Source of the DNA: Sulfuricella denitrificans
Lineage (GTDB): Bacteria; Pseudomonadota; Gammaproteobacteria; Burkholderiales; Sulfuricellaceae
Assembly (NCBI GenBank): GCA_002632355.1
Contig: NSJJ01000009.1
Span: 92,274 to 156,273 of the forward strand
Direction of reading: 5' to 3'
Length of the DNA stretch: 64,000 nt
Part shown: piece after piece, positions 12,920 to 19,507 of the stretch
Layout: each line of letters begins with the position of its first letter
How positions within the stretch are numbered: the stretch's first letter is position 1
Program-made: the position numbers and the translations under genes
The notes under the pieces: generated by a model
Told to the model about the DNA's origin: nothing
The model's database searches: none
Seen by the model: only the letters and a program-made list of their open reading frames with translations

Positions 12920-13090
12920 CCCAAAGCGGTTAAGAAAAAACCGCTGGCTTCCTTTTTTATCAGGTTTTTCCCGATAGCGTCAAAAATCCCCCTTTTTTAC
13001 AATTCCGCTCCGCGCCCATTTTCATGGGAAATAACACGGCGCATTGAATCAGCTTATGCGCCAATAAAAACATTTCATGGAGTTTTGACC
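12920..13090. other. Non-coding left end of the prophage
   Basis: There is no gene between the attachment site and the first rightward gene. The stretch holds the hairpin at 12925-12945 and a second inverted repeat, GGCGCAT (13038-13044) with ATGCGCC (13056-13062), just upstream of the next gene's ribosome-binding site. The second repeat could be an operator, a leader hairpin or part of the phage replication origin. No clear -35/-10 pair was found. Confidence 0.4.
12925..12960 (+). terminator. Hairpin with T-run just inside the left prophage end
   Basis: AGCGGTT (12925-12931) pairs with AACCGCT (12939-12945) over a 7-base loop, and a T-run follows at 12953-12958. In the integrated state no rightward gene precedes it. 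In the excised circle it would lie directly downstream of the regulator gene, so it probably ends the regulator transcript there. The T-run is displaced by several bases, so termination strength is uncertain. Confidence 0.45.
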
Positions 13091-13411
13091 ATGGCAAAGA
13101 CCGTAAAAGGGATTCCCCCCGAAAAATTGATCACCCTGGCCGGGCCAGATTGGGTGAATTTCAGCTTTGGCCGTGATGGCCTTTTCTACATCGAAGGATG
13201 GCGGAGAGGTTTCACCCCCGGCGAGATTCGCGCTCAGTTTTACCAGGTGCAACTTGTCCGCGCCCTGACGCATCAGGCGGCCACCGCAAAGGCCGACACC
13301 GAGAAGGCCATACAGTCCCAGCAGGAGGCCGAAAAACGCGCGGCATGGTATCGCAGCCAGTTAGTGCTGGAATCGCGTATGGGGATGGCCCTTGCCCGGA
13401 TTACGGGGTAA
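13091..13411 (+). CDS. Hypothetical prophage protein, 106 aa
   Basis: I do not recognise this protein. The start ATG 13091 is preceded by GGAG about 8 bases upstream; a TTG two codons earlier is possible but less likely. The N-terminal half is rich in Gly and aromatic residues (LAGPDWVNFSFGRDGLFYIEGWRRGFTPGEIR). The second half is a predicted amphipathic helix rich in Ala, Gln and Lys, likely a coiled coil. There is no signal peptide or membrane segment. It reads against the late operon and shares the two-way terminator at 13833-13859, which suggests independent, possibly lysogenic, expression. It may be a DNA-binding or cargo protein, but no motif proves it. Confidence 0.7.
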   Translation: MAKTVKGIPPEKLITLAGPDWVNFSFGRDGLFYIEGWRRGFTPGEIRAQFYQVQLVRALTHQAATAKADTEKAIQSQQEAEKRAAWYRSQLVLESRMGMALARITG

Positions 13412-13445
13412 ACTCGGCGCTCTTTATGACATCGGGGATACTGGA

Positions 13446-13820
13446 ATGAAAAAACTACTGGCGGCTTTATCCGCCATTACTATTGCCAGCATTTCGGCTT
13501 TTGCTTTTGCCGACGATACAAACGGAATTTACTCCTGCTCAGTGACGACATCAGGTCAAACATCATCGTCTTTCATGACATTGAACGGGCAACACGTTGA
13601 CGGCGGGGTTGTTGTTGCCACGTTTCCCGCTATGTCATCATCTTCTGCATTTTATGGATACGTTTTATTCACTCGCAATGGTGACATTTTCACAGGAACA
13701 ACAAACTACAATCAAACAGCCTACGCGATCAAGAACGGTTCAAGACTATCGGGAAACGTAACGATCATGAATAACGGGGTACCCGTTGCCGCGACATTTA
13801 ATTGCACGATGTTTTTTTAA
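13446..13820 (+). CDS. Predicted secreted prophage protein, 124 aa
   Basis: The product is unknown. It begins with a clear signal peptide (MKKLLAALSAITIASISAFAFA, cleavage expected after residue 22). The mature part of about 100 residues is rich in Ser, Thr, Gly and Asn, predicted beta-rich, with two cysteines that could form a disulfide. ATG 13446 is chosen because the signal peptide starts there. The coding sequence is visibly more AT-rich than its neighbours. Its position at the edge of the prophage, transcribed away from the virion genes and followed by a strong terminator, is typical of lysogenic-conversion cargo. A periplasmic or surface role is inference. Confidence 0.75.
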   Translation: MKKLLAALSAITIASISAFAFADDTNGIYSCSVTTSGQTSSSFMTLNGQHVDGGVVVATFPAMSSSSAFYGYVLFTRNGDIFTGTTNYNQTAYAIKNGSRLSGNVTIMNNGVPVAATFNCTMFF

Positions 13821-13832
13821 TCTGGATGCAAC

Positions 13833-13859
13833 AAAAAGGCCCCGATCAGGGGCCTTTTT
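13833..13859. terminator. Bidirectional intrinsic terminator between converging prophage operons
   Basis: AAAAAGGCCCC (13833-13843) and GGGGCCTTTTT (13849-13859) form a perfect 11-bp stem with a GATCA loop. T-runs follow on both strands. It lies between the rightward cargo genes ending at 13820 and the leftward late operon ending at 13859. Confidence 0.9.
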
Positions 13860-13927
13860 TATTTCTTGATGAATCTGCCGGTTCGCTTGCTTCGCGCTGG
13901 CTTTTTACTTTTCCGCTTCTTTGCCAT
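13859..13927 (-). CDS. 22-aa highly basic peptide, last gene of the late operon
   Basis: This reading frame starts at ATG 13927 and ends with TAA at 13859-13861, abutting the terminator stem. The peptide has 22 residues, of which 12 are Lys or Arg (it begins MAKKRKSKKPARSKR). A strong ribosome-binding site, AAGGGGG, lies just upstream with about four bases to the ATG. It overlaps the end of the preceding 56-aa gene by 23 bases. Very basic small proteins condense or neutralise packaged DNA in several viruses. A DNA-binding virion role here is inference, and translation itself needs proof. Confidence 0.55.
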   Translation of the reverse strand: MAKKRKSKKPARSKRTGRFIKK

Positions 13928-14075
13928 AGTGCCCCCTTCCCTGTCTGGTTAAAAACTGATATTCCGCCGCCATGAGCACTTCAATCCGCGCCAGCCGGGT
14001 TTCCAGCTTGATGATGTACACCAGGAGCGGGATAAATCCTAAATTGGCCCATTGCGCCAGCTCGCCCAGCGTCAT
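13905..14075 (-). CDS. Small membrane protein of the prophage late operon, 56 aa
   Basis: ATG 14075 overlaps the preceding stop (TAATG), which sets the start. The protein has one membrane segment near the N-terminus (LGFIPLLVYIIKL, about residues 10-23), then a charged amphipathic helix (ETRLARIEVLMAAEYQFLTRQ). No family is recognised. A position near the end of the operon and one span could fit a holin-type or virion membrane protein, but nothing in the sequence separates these. PM2-type virions have an internal lipid membrane, which would explain the many single-span proteins here. Confidence 0.68.
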   Translation of the reverse strand: MTLGELAQWANLGFIPLLVYIIKLETRLARIEVLMAAEYQFLTRQGRGHYGKEAEK

Positions 14076-14332
14076 TACTTGCCAAACATGCCGGATTTGT
14101 TGAAGGCCGCGACCAGGCCACCAGCCACGTCCTGTATTTTCGGCCAAATCTGTTCGAATGTGCCGATTGCATCCGCAGCGCCGGAATAGCTGGATTGCAT
14201 GAGGGTGCGCAAAGCTTCGAGCTTTGCCACGCCCTGGCCGCTGCCGGGCATGGCCGCTTCAATGGTTTTGATGGCATCCACCAGGAGCGGAAGTAGGCTG
14301 ATGATGAGTTTAAGAATTTGCAGGAATTGCAT
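14075..14332 (-). CDS. Small hydrophobic prophage protein, 85 aa
   Basis: The N-terminus MQFLQILKLIISLLPLLVDAI is strongly hydrophobic, followed by an Ala/Gly/Ser-rich helical region and a C-terminus ending in SGMFGK. A GGGG stretch upstream of the ATG is a plausible ribosome-binding site. It overlaps the next gene by TAATG. No known family is recognised. It could be a minor membrane virion protein or a lysis protein. Confidence 0.7.
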   Translation of the reverse strand: MQFLQILKLIISLLPLLVDAIKTIEAAMPGSGQGVAKLEALRTLMQSSYSGAADAIGTFEQIWPKIQDVAGGLVAAFNKSGMFGK

Positions 14333-14344
14333 TTTTTTTACCCC

Positions 14345-14683
14345 TTACATTTCACGGTCAAGAAAAGGCCGGTTATCTTGTCCGGCCACGCTGTTTGCTG
14401 CTGTTGATTCGTTTCGATTTTCGCCCCCGGCTGGCAATCCCACTTTTCGGCTGGTAACAACGTGCATGATGACGTTGCCAATAGCCAGCAGGCCGCCGCC
14501 GATCTGCGCCGCCATGGCATCATTCAGCCCCAAATCCAACCCGAAGGATGCCGCAAGCGTTCCCATGGAAAGCACCAGTGCCGCCAGTGCGTTAACAGTG
14601 ATCGTGCCATTCTTCCAGGCTGCTGCATTTGCGATTTCCTCGCCACGGCGAAATAGCTGCCAGAGTGCCAGTAGCTTCCCCAT
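14345..14683 (-). CDS. Prophage membrane protein, two predicted spans, 112 aa
   Basis: There are two likely membrane segments, at about residues 28-48 (VNALAALVLSMGTLAASFGL) and 57-75 (AAQIGGGLLAIGNVIMHVV), with a charged N-terminus and a hydrophilic Asn/Ser-rich tail. This topology resembles small phage holins, and the genes around it include a lytic transglycosylase. A holin role is a reasonable guess only; a structural membrane protein is equally possible. It starts one base from the stop of the upstream gene, so translation is probably coupled. Confidence 0.7.
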   Translation of the reverse strand: MGKLLALWQLFRRGEEIANAAAWKNGTITVNALAALVLSMGTLAASFGLDLGLNDAMAAQIGGGLLAIGNVIMHVVTSRKVGLPAGGENRNESTAANSVAGQDNRPFLDREM

Positions 14684-14965
14684 TTAGCCCACCAGGTATT
14701 TGATAAAATCGCCTGCAGGACATGAAAAAGAGGCGTCCCATGTTTTACCGGCTGCCTTGTCTTTTTCGCACTGTGTCTGGTTCGTGGGCTCGATTCCGAA
14801 TACTTGCCCTACGCCCTCAATACCGCCCACGAATACGCCATTGACTGCGCCGACCGCGCCGGATGCAAGATCACGCGCCGCGCCTTGTGTTCCCTTGACG
14901 TAGACCCATGCCAGCAGCCCGGCAGATATGCCCAGCGCCGCCATGATCAATGTGCGCTCGTTCAT
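14684..14965 (-). CDS. Prophage membrane protein with N-terminal span, 93 aa
   Basis: One membrane segment lies at about residues 6-24 (LIMAALGISAGLLAWVYV). It is followed by a Gly/Ala-rich amphipathic stretch (ASGAVGAVNGVFVGGIEGVG) that may be a second, fusion-like helix. The C-terminal part has two cysteines (QTQCEKDKAAGKTWDASFSCPAGD) and would sit outside the cytoplasm if N-in. No family is recognised. It overlaps the upstream gene by one base. Confidence 0.7.
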   Translation of the reverse strand: MNERTLIMAALGISAGLLAWVYVKGTQGAARDLASGAVGAVNGVFVGGIEGVGQVFGIEPTNQTQCEKDKAAGKTWDASFSCPAGDFIKYLVG

Positions 14966-15330
14966 TACCAGCCTGCCACCGTTCCGGCAATGGTGCTGGG
15001 GTCATAGGACATGCCATAGTCCATTGCGCCCGGTAATACGCTGGCGCTGTTGGCGTCAGGAATCATTCCGGTTGACACGCCAGTCCACCAACTCGAGGTT
15101 TGCGCCGCCGTGGTGTCAAAAGGATTCCACCCGCCGCCGCCGCCGCTTACTGTGCCCATTCTTGCGAGGTAGTCAGCAATGCTGGTGAGCGGATTAAAGC
15201 CGCCGACTGTTCCCGCGCCTGGCGTTGCCATGGTTACGGTTCGCGTTCCTGCTGTTGCCGTGTTGCCCTTGAGCATCATGTAGGCGGCGACCGCTACCGC
15301 GCCCACTATTAAAATATCGTTGGTTTTCAT
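14965..15330 (-). CDS. Prophage membrane protein, glycine-rich, 121 aa
   Basis: An N-terminal membrane segment (ILIVGAVAVAAYMML, about residues 6-20) anchors a Gly/Ser/Thr-rich domain with GGGGGWNPF in the middle. Its start overlaps the end of the transglycosylase gene. The composition suits a virion membrane or vertex-associated protein. I recognise no family. Together with its neighbours it forms a block of single-span proteins downstream of the capsid gene. Confidence 0.7.
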   Translation of the reverse strand: MKTNDILIVGAVAVAAYMMLKGNTATAGTRTVTMATPGAGTVGGFNPLTSIADYLARMGTVSGGGGGWNPFDTTAAQTSSWWTGVSTGMIPDANSASVLPGAMDYGMSYDPSTIAGTVAGW

Positions 15331-15920
15331 GCGTAGATGCTCCCAATATCCGCCAGAATCTGGCGACTGTAATTTGCCGTTTCAATCGGCATGTTTTGAA
15401 TCCGTCCGGCCAGATAGGCTGCCATGTTTCCCGGCCCCCAGTTGTATGCCTGCAAAGCCAAATCCCAGCGTCCGAACTGCCGGTAAAGGCTGGCAAGGTA
15501 GCGGCCCGCGTAAGCAATGGATGCGAATGGATCCAGCGGGTCAACATCTGGATGCCAGCGCGGCACGATTTGCATGATTCCTACCGCGCCGGCGCTGCTG
15601 ATTTTCTGTCCGCTGATGATGTCCTGGCGGAAATGGCTTTCTTGATAGGCCAGCCGCGCCAGCATGTTTGCAGGGATGCTGTTTACGCTTTCTGCAGCAG
15701 CCAGCGCTTCCGCGTATGGTGCGCCGCGCCCTGCCAGTGCTGCTTGAAATGTTCCACCGCCCATGCTCACCCCTGTTGTCTCGTAAATTGCGTTTTCTGC
15801 CGTTGTCCAGGTTTCGTCCAGGATAAAACCATATTCATCGGGCTGGCTTGGCTGTGTGGTTTTCCAGAGGATTGCACCAATCGCGCCGCCCAGGATTGCC
15901 AGCTTTACGCCGGTATCCAT
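15327..15920 (-). CDS. Membrane-anchored lytic transglycosylase of the prophage
   Basis: The 197-aa protein has an N-terminal membrane segment (about residues 6-20) and a soluble lytic transglycosylase (SLT/LT type 1) domain from about residue 75. The catalytic Glu94 lies in YQESHFRQD, followed by the family motifs GAVGIMQIVP and AYNWGPGN. It cleaves peptidoglycan glycan strands. Because it is encoded among virion membrane proteins, it is likely carried in the particle and opens the cell wall during genome entry, exit or both. The start lies within the coding end of the next upstream gene (overlap of 16 bases). Confidence 0.88.
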   Translation of the reverse strand: MDTGVKLAILGGAIGAILWKTTQPSQPDEYGFILDETWTTAENAIYETTGVSMGGGTFQAALAGRGAPYAEALAAAESVNSIPANMLARLAYQESHFRQDIISGQKISSAGAVGIMQIVPRWHPDVDPLDPFASIAYAGRYLASLYRQFGRWDLALQAYNWGPGNMAAYLAGRIQNMPIETANYSRQILADIGSIYA

Positions 15921-16090
15921 GTTTTGCCGTCAACGTCGAGCTTTTGCCATGCCGCGCCTGTCCAACGTTGCCCCAGGCGCTGTTCGTCATAAGCAGGCAA
16001 TTCGATCATGTCCGCCCGGATGACTTCACTTGTGAGCTGGGCAACGGAAAAGCAAACCTTGTTTGCGTCAACTTGTGCGTAGATTTTCAT
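15905..16090 (-). CDS. Small prophage protein with C-terminal WxG-type motif, 61 aa
   Basis: This is a short soluble protein of predicted beta structure. The C-terminal segment GQRWTGAAWQKLDVDGKTWIPA resembles short motifs often found at the ends of phage receptor-binding or tail-fibre-associated proteins. It lies between candidate surface proteins and the transglycosylase. A spike accessory role is possible but not shown. It shares one base with the upstream gene. Confidence 0.62.
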   Translation of the reverse strand: MKIYAQVDANKVCFSVAQLTSEVIRADMIELPAYDEQRLGQRWTGAAWQKLDVDGKTWIPA

Positions 16091-16362
16091 CAGTTATATT
16101 CCAGCAATTGCCATGCGATGCTTGGTGCGTTTCCAAAATAACCGCAAGTTGCCGTCACCGTTGTTGAATCGGTTAAAACCGCCTTGGCATAATCTCCCGC
16201 ATTCGGCGGTGATGAAATACAGGTAAATCCGCTAGTCAGCAAAACAGACTTTGCTGTGTTGACGGCTGACACTGTTGCCGCCGATCCTGCCGCCAGCACT
16301 CCACGCTGTATGGATTTAATTGTTGGCGTTTGTGCAGGAGGCACATAGACCATGCTGCTCAT
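16090..16362 (-). CDS. Hypothetical prophage virion protein, 90 aa
   Basis: I chose ATG 16362 because it overlaps the upstream stop as ATGA; a second ATG lies three codons downstream. The protein is Thr/Ala/Ser-rich, has no membrane span and is predicted beta-rich (QRGVLAAGSAATVSAVNTAKSVLLTSGFT), with a few cysteines. This kind of sequence is common in phage surface-exposed proteins. The upstream 185-aa protein has similar composition, so the two may form a vertex or spike structure (inference). Confidence 0.65.
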   Translation of the reverse strand: MSSMVYVPPAQTPTIKSIQRGVLAAGSAATVSAVNTAKSVLLTSGFTCISSPPNAGDYAKAVLTDSTTVTATCGYFGNAPSIAWQLLEYN

Positions 16363-16916
16363 CGCTTGACCTCCTGCACCCGTACGGACTGCGCCGCTGT
16401 GCCACTGATGCCGTACCATGCGCCCGGCGCTGCGTTGTCCTCAATCCAGAGTGATCCCGGTGTGATTTTGATTGCACCATTGGCGACCGTGACGCCCGAT
16501 CCGCCCAGGTAAACATCAGCTGCCCCGGCATTGTAGAAACGCGCCCCCATCCGTGCCGTATCCGCTGCCAGAAGCAGCGTAGCCGCCACGCCGACCACGA
16601 CCGGCGCGGCATCGTTGATTGTTGCGGCCAGCAATGCGCTTGTGGTGATGACGCTGGAATCATATCCGCCATCACCGTCCGAAATGCCAATCTTGATGGT
16701 TTGCGCTGATGCGCTGGTGATTTCCACGCCATCGAACCATTCACGCGGGATGGCGTAGTATCCGCTTTCGACGGCCTCGGCCTTCAGGCCGGGTGAACCG
16801 TTTTTAAAAAATGTCACATCGACCGGGCTGGAACTGTTCAGGATGCGGAAATAGCGCCCCGGTATGGCAAGCCGCCAGCTTCCGGCCCCTGCAAAAGTGT
16901 TTGAGATTGTCCGCAT
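16359..16916 (-). CDS. Beta-rich prophage virion protein, possible spike, 185 aa
   Basis: This is a soluble protein with alternating hydrophobic and polar residues typical of beta folds. Segments such as GRYFRILNSSSPVDVTFFKNG and GARFYNAGAADVYLGGSGVTVANGAIKITPGSLWIED resemble domains in phage surface proteins. No membrane segment is present. It lies three genes after the capsid-proximal membrane proteins. In PM2 the vertex spike P1 is larger, so identity with P1 cannot be claimed. Start and stop both overlap neighbours by a few bases. Confidence 0.65.
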   Translation of the reverse strand: MRTISNTFAGAGSWRLAIPGRYFRILNSSSPVDVTFFKNGSPGLKAEAVESGYYAIPREWFDGVEITSASAQTIKIGISDGDGGYDSSVITTSALLAATINDAAPVVVGVAATLLLAADTARMGARFYNAGAADVYLGGSGVTVANGAIKITPGSLWIEDNAAPGAWYGISGTAAQSVRVQEVKR

Positions 16917-17485
16917 TATTTACCCCATGCCTTGACGGCAAAGACGCCGACTACCACCATTCCGACCGCGATCAGATATTTGTTATCGACCGTGCCAGCG
17001 TTGACTTGCAAGCTCTTGGCTGATTCATATCCCTGCGCCACTTGCTGTATTGCGCCCTGCGCGATGCTATCAACCCGGTTTGATTGCTCAAGCGCCAGAT
17101 CAGTGATATGCGCTGAATATCCCAACGCATCGTAAAAAGAGCTTGCCACCGTGCCGATGGCCCGATCTGATAGCGCCATGGCGTTACTCGTTACGCTGTT
17201 GTTGCTGCTGATCGCATTGGCTGCCGTGGCGCTTGTTGCCTCAATGGCGGCGCTTGTTGCGGCTGATGCGGCCCGCAAAGACGCCTCTACGCCCCGATCC
17301 ACTGTATCCAGGGCGCGTCCCCCGAAATCAAAAGCCGCGTTTACAACCTTCGGGTCTGAAGATTCAATGCTGACGTTGCCATTAAAATTGCTGCCCATGC
17401 CCAGGGTGACGGACTGCGGCGCTCCGGCGACGCGGTTGTCCTGGATTGTGGTGCTGCTGGCGCTGCTGCTGGAACTCGTTCCCAT
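16916..17485 (-). CDS. Prophage protein with Ala/Ser-rich helical body and C-terminal membrane anchor, 189 aa
   Basis: The N-terminal 40 residues are Ser/Thr-rich and disordered-looking. A long Ala/Ser helix follows (about 60-155), probably a coiled coil or trimeric stalk, and one membrane segment sits at the very C-terminus (YLIAVGMVVVGVFAVKAW). Such a tail-anchored fibrous protein could span from the internal membrane to the capsid vertex. This is structural inference; no family is recognised. Confidence 0.68.
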   Translation of the reverse strand: MGTSSSSSASSTTIQDNRVAGAPQSVTLGMGSNFNGNVSIESSDPKVVNAAFDFGGRALDTVDRGVEASLRAASAATSAAIEATSATAANAISSNNSVTSNAMALSDRAIGTVASSFYDALGYSAHITDLALEQSNRVDSIAQGAIQQVAQGYESAKSLQVNAGTVDNKYLIAVGMVVVGVFAVKAWGK

Positions 17486-17889
17486 TATTTAAATTTCCTC
17501 AGAACAGTCTCGCCAACATGGAAGCCGAACTCTTGCGTCAAGCGCTTCACCAGCCCTGGCCGATTGGTATGCACTCGCACCGCCTGGCAAAAAGATAGCT
17601 GTTCCAGGACAAAAGGCAGGACGCCAGAAATCAGGTTTTCACCTGGCAGGCGTCCTGCGGCCAAAACAATAACGCCTTCAAGACCGTGCGTTTTCTGCTC
17701 TACCCGCAGCACGTAAGCCGATACCGGCGCTCCGTCAAGAAAGCACACAAAGAGCTGACTATCTCCGCGATCTACATCGGCCTTGATGGCCTCAATCCCC
17801 GCGAGTGGATCCCCATCCATTGTTTGCACAAGTACAGATTCCGACCATGGGTTCCATTCCGATCTTTTTACGATCAATACCTGGCTCAT
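17485..17889 (-). CDS. GNAT-like acetyltransferase-fold protein of the prophage, 134 aa
   Basis: The pattern of strands and helices, ending in a segment like VRVHTNRPGLVKRLTQEFGFHVGETVLRK, resembles small GNAT-fold proteins found in phages. The central strand (FVCFLDGAPVSAYVLRVE) fits as well. The classical acetyl-CoA loop RxxGxG/A is not obvious, so catalytic activity is doubtful. It overlaps both neighbours in the late operon, which argues for a function in virion assembly rather than cargo. The assignment is tentative. Confidence 0.55.
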   Translation of the reverse strand: MSQVLIVKRSEWNPWSESVLVQTMDGDPLAGIEAIKADVDRGDSQLFVCFLDGAPVSAYVLRVEQKTHGLEGVIVLAAGRLPGENLISGVLPFVLEQLSFCQAVRVHTNRPGLVKRLTQEFGFHVGETVLRKFK

Positions 17890-18167
17890 TTTGCAAACCT
17901 CATCACCAGCACCAGTGCCAGCAAACCGGCTCCGATGTACATCAGCGTTTTGTCTTGTATTTGGCCGGATGGCATGGATCCGGGTTGTCCGGTTTCCATT
18001 CCGCCGCCTTGATGTGTTGCATCCTGGCTCGAATTGTCGCCATAGTTGACCTGCCAGTTCGAGCCGTCCAAAAATCCGGTTGCCGAAGAAACCCCCGGCA
18101 TTACCGGGGGCGCTTTTGCCATGCCGCCAATTGCTGACATGACGGCCATTGTAATAATGGGATCCAC
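17886..18167 (-). CDS. Prophage membrane protein with C-terminal span, 93 aa
   Basis: A mildly hydrophobic N-terminus is followed by a Gly/Gln/Ser-rich linker and a clear C-terminal membrane helix (LMYIGAGLLALVLVMRFAK). No recognised family. Like the next upstream gene it has its membrane segment at the end, a recurrent layout in this operon. A structural protein of the internal membrane is the likeliest role. Confidence 0.68.
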   Translation of the reverse strand: MDPIITMAVMSAIGGMAKAPPVMPGVSSATGFLDGSNWQVNYGDNSSQDATHQGGGMETGQPGSMPSGQIQDKTLMYIGAGLLALVLVMRFAK

Positions 18168-18176
18168 TGAACCCCC

Positions 18177-18428
18177 TTATTTCAGCAGCATCACCGCGAC
18201 CAAAGCCAATCCACCAATGATCAGGAGGTTATTGGCTTGGGTTGCTGGCGTTGGTGCCGTAACGGGCTGGCCGTTCGGGATTACCCGGCCATAAGCATCG
18301 ACCTGGAAAGTCTGGTATGTCTGCAAGCCTTGTGGGGCGAATTCCTTATTGGCAGCCGCCCCGATGACGGCCCCCAAAGTGGCTTGAATCCACCCGGCCC
18401 AATTGCTATCCGTTGTTGTGGTATCCAT
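18177..18428 (-). CDS. Prophage membrane protein with C-terminal span, 83 aa
   Basis: The N-terminal half is soluble with a short Ala/Gly helix. A Pro/Gln-rich link leads to a C-terminal membrane helix (NNLLIIGGLALVAVMLLK). It is the first gene after the capsid gene. In PM2, small membrane proteins are abundant and connect the capsid to the internal membrane; a similar job is inferred here. Confidence 0.68.
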   Translation of the reverse strand: MDTTTTDSNWAGWIQATLGAVIGAAANKEFAPQGLQTYQTFQVDAYGRVIPNGQPVTAPTPATQANNLLIIGGLALVAVMLLK

Positions 18429-18439
18429 GCCGGTTCCCC

Positions 18440-19231
18440 TTACAGGTTGCCGAGTTGGTCAACATACTCGCCATAGACGTTCAGGGCATCCGCAGCGCTC
18501 AATGTGACGTTGAACTCGAAACTGCGAGCGTCAGCAGTGACAACCATGCCGGACTGATTGTTATCAACAATCGGGTCATAAACGTACAAATTGGCTTGCG
18601 GGACTTTCTTGTTTTCCTTCTGTAGAAACTCGTTGACCGCTGCTGTGCTTTCGTGGATCACCAGGCCGTTTTTCTTGACTTCCAGCCCGGTCATGTTGCC
18701 GCCGTGGAAGAAGTAAACGCGCTTGAGGATGGAGCCGCCATTGACGCCATAAGGCAGCACAACAGGTACTTTTCCACCGACTGAAGAACTGGATGGATAG
18801 TGCAGCAGCTTATTCACCACGCCCAGCTTTTTCGGGCCGCTCAAAATCGAATAGCTTTCCAGCGTTGGTGCTGTTGCGCCTGCAATCGTCACTTCAATGG
18901 TGAAGGATGCCACGCCCTGCAATGTGCCGATGGCGCCAATTGACTGCCCAACTTCGTCACGCGCAAAAATCTCGGTGAAATCCAGCGTGAGGAATCCAGC
19001 AGCATCAAAGATTCCCTTGTACTTGTTCATCGAATCCAGGCGCGAACCTGTTGTCTGATAAAAGACCTTTCCATTGATCTTGCATTTGATGTCAGTGATC
19101 ATTGCCTTGGTAAAGGCTGTCCCACCCAGAACCATAATGATTCGCTCATATGTCATTCCGAGCGAAAGCTGCAATGTGGCGACACCAGCCGCGACCACAT
19201 TAAAGAATGGTAGATTTTTTTGTACCAACAT
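18440..19231 (-). CDS. P2-like major capsid protein (double jelly-roll)
   Basis: The 263-aa length is very close to PM2 P2 (269 aa). The N-terminal pattern, PFFNVVAAGVATLQLSLGMTY followed by IIMVLGGTAFT, KCKINGKVFYQTTG and LDSMNKYKGIFDAAGFLTLDF, is what I expect of the viral coat protein P2 N-terminal family. The whole protein alternates short beta strands, has no membrane segment and contains two roughly equal halves, as a double jelly-roll would. A good ribosome-binding site (AAGGGG) precedes ATG 19231. Position, with a packaging ATPase upstream and membrane proteins downstream, supports it. The fold is inferred, not proven. Confidence 0.82.
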   Translation of the reverse strand: MLVQKNLPFFNVVAAGVATLQLSLGMTYERIIMVLGGTAFTKAMITDIKCKINGKVFYQTTGSRLDSMNKYKGIFDAAGFLTLDFTEIFARDEVGQSIGAIGTLQGVASFTIEVTIAGATAPTLESYSILSGPKKLGVVNKLLHYPSSSSVGGKVPVVLPYGVNGGSILKRVYFFHGGNMTGLEVKKNGLVIHESTAAVNEFLQKENKKVPQANLYVYDPIVDNNQSGMVVTADARSFEFNVTLSAADALNVYGEYVDQLGNL

Positions 19232-19241
19232 GGTTTTCCCC

Positions 19242-19334
19242 TTAGCCGTTGATCAGGGTTTTGATTACAGCCACGCGATTGGCAATTGCTACAGCAGCCA
19301 GTGCGATCAGGGCAGTTTTCAGATATGCGTTCAT
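19242..19334 (-). CDS. 30-aa hydrophobic peptide upstream of the capsid gene
   Basis: ATG 19334 is preceded by a strong ribosome-binding site (GAGGAAA, about 4 bases away) and the frame ends with TAA at 19242-19244. The peptide is almost entirely one hydrophobic helix (TALIALAAVAIANRVAVI). It is followed 10 bases later by the capsid gene. Such short one-helix proteins are found in membrane-containing phages. The start signal makes it a credible gene despite its size. Confidence 0.6.
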   Translation of the reverse strand: MNAYLKTALIALAAVAIANRVAVIKTLING

Positions 19335-19349
19335 TTTGGTTTCCTCGGA

Positions 19350-19451
19350 TTAGAAAGAGTTGGTGATCAAGCGGCGCAAACCGGTGACGTGGTAAACCGC
19401 GTACATGGTTGCCAGAATGGTTAATACCGTCTTGATGGTGTCGTTATTCAT
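19350..19451 (-). CDS. 33-aa hydrophobic peptide of the prophage late operon
   Basis: ATG 19451 has AGAGG about 8 bases upstream, and the frame ends with TAA at 19350-19352. The peptide contains one likely membrane helix (TVLTILATMYAVYHV) with a basic C-terminal part (TGLRRLITNSF). It sits directly upstream of the 30-aa peptide and together they fill the space before the capsid gene. No family is recognised. Confidence 0.58.
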   Translation of the reverse strand: MNNDTIKTVLTILATMYAVYHVTGLRRLITNSF

Positions 19452-19507
19452 TTGCTGCGCCTCTTGAATGAGTGAGGCGAGTTTTGATCTAGGGGAATTT
19501 TGTTGCA

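Noticed and set aside
12790..12924. N-terminal extension of map up to the prophage boundary
   Set aside because: Map homologues start at the MSISIKTEDE-like segment, and the extension covers the promoter and the dif site.
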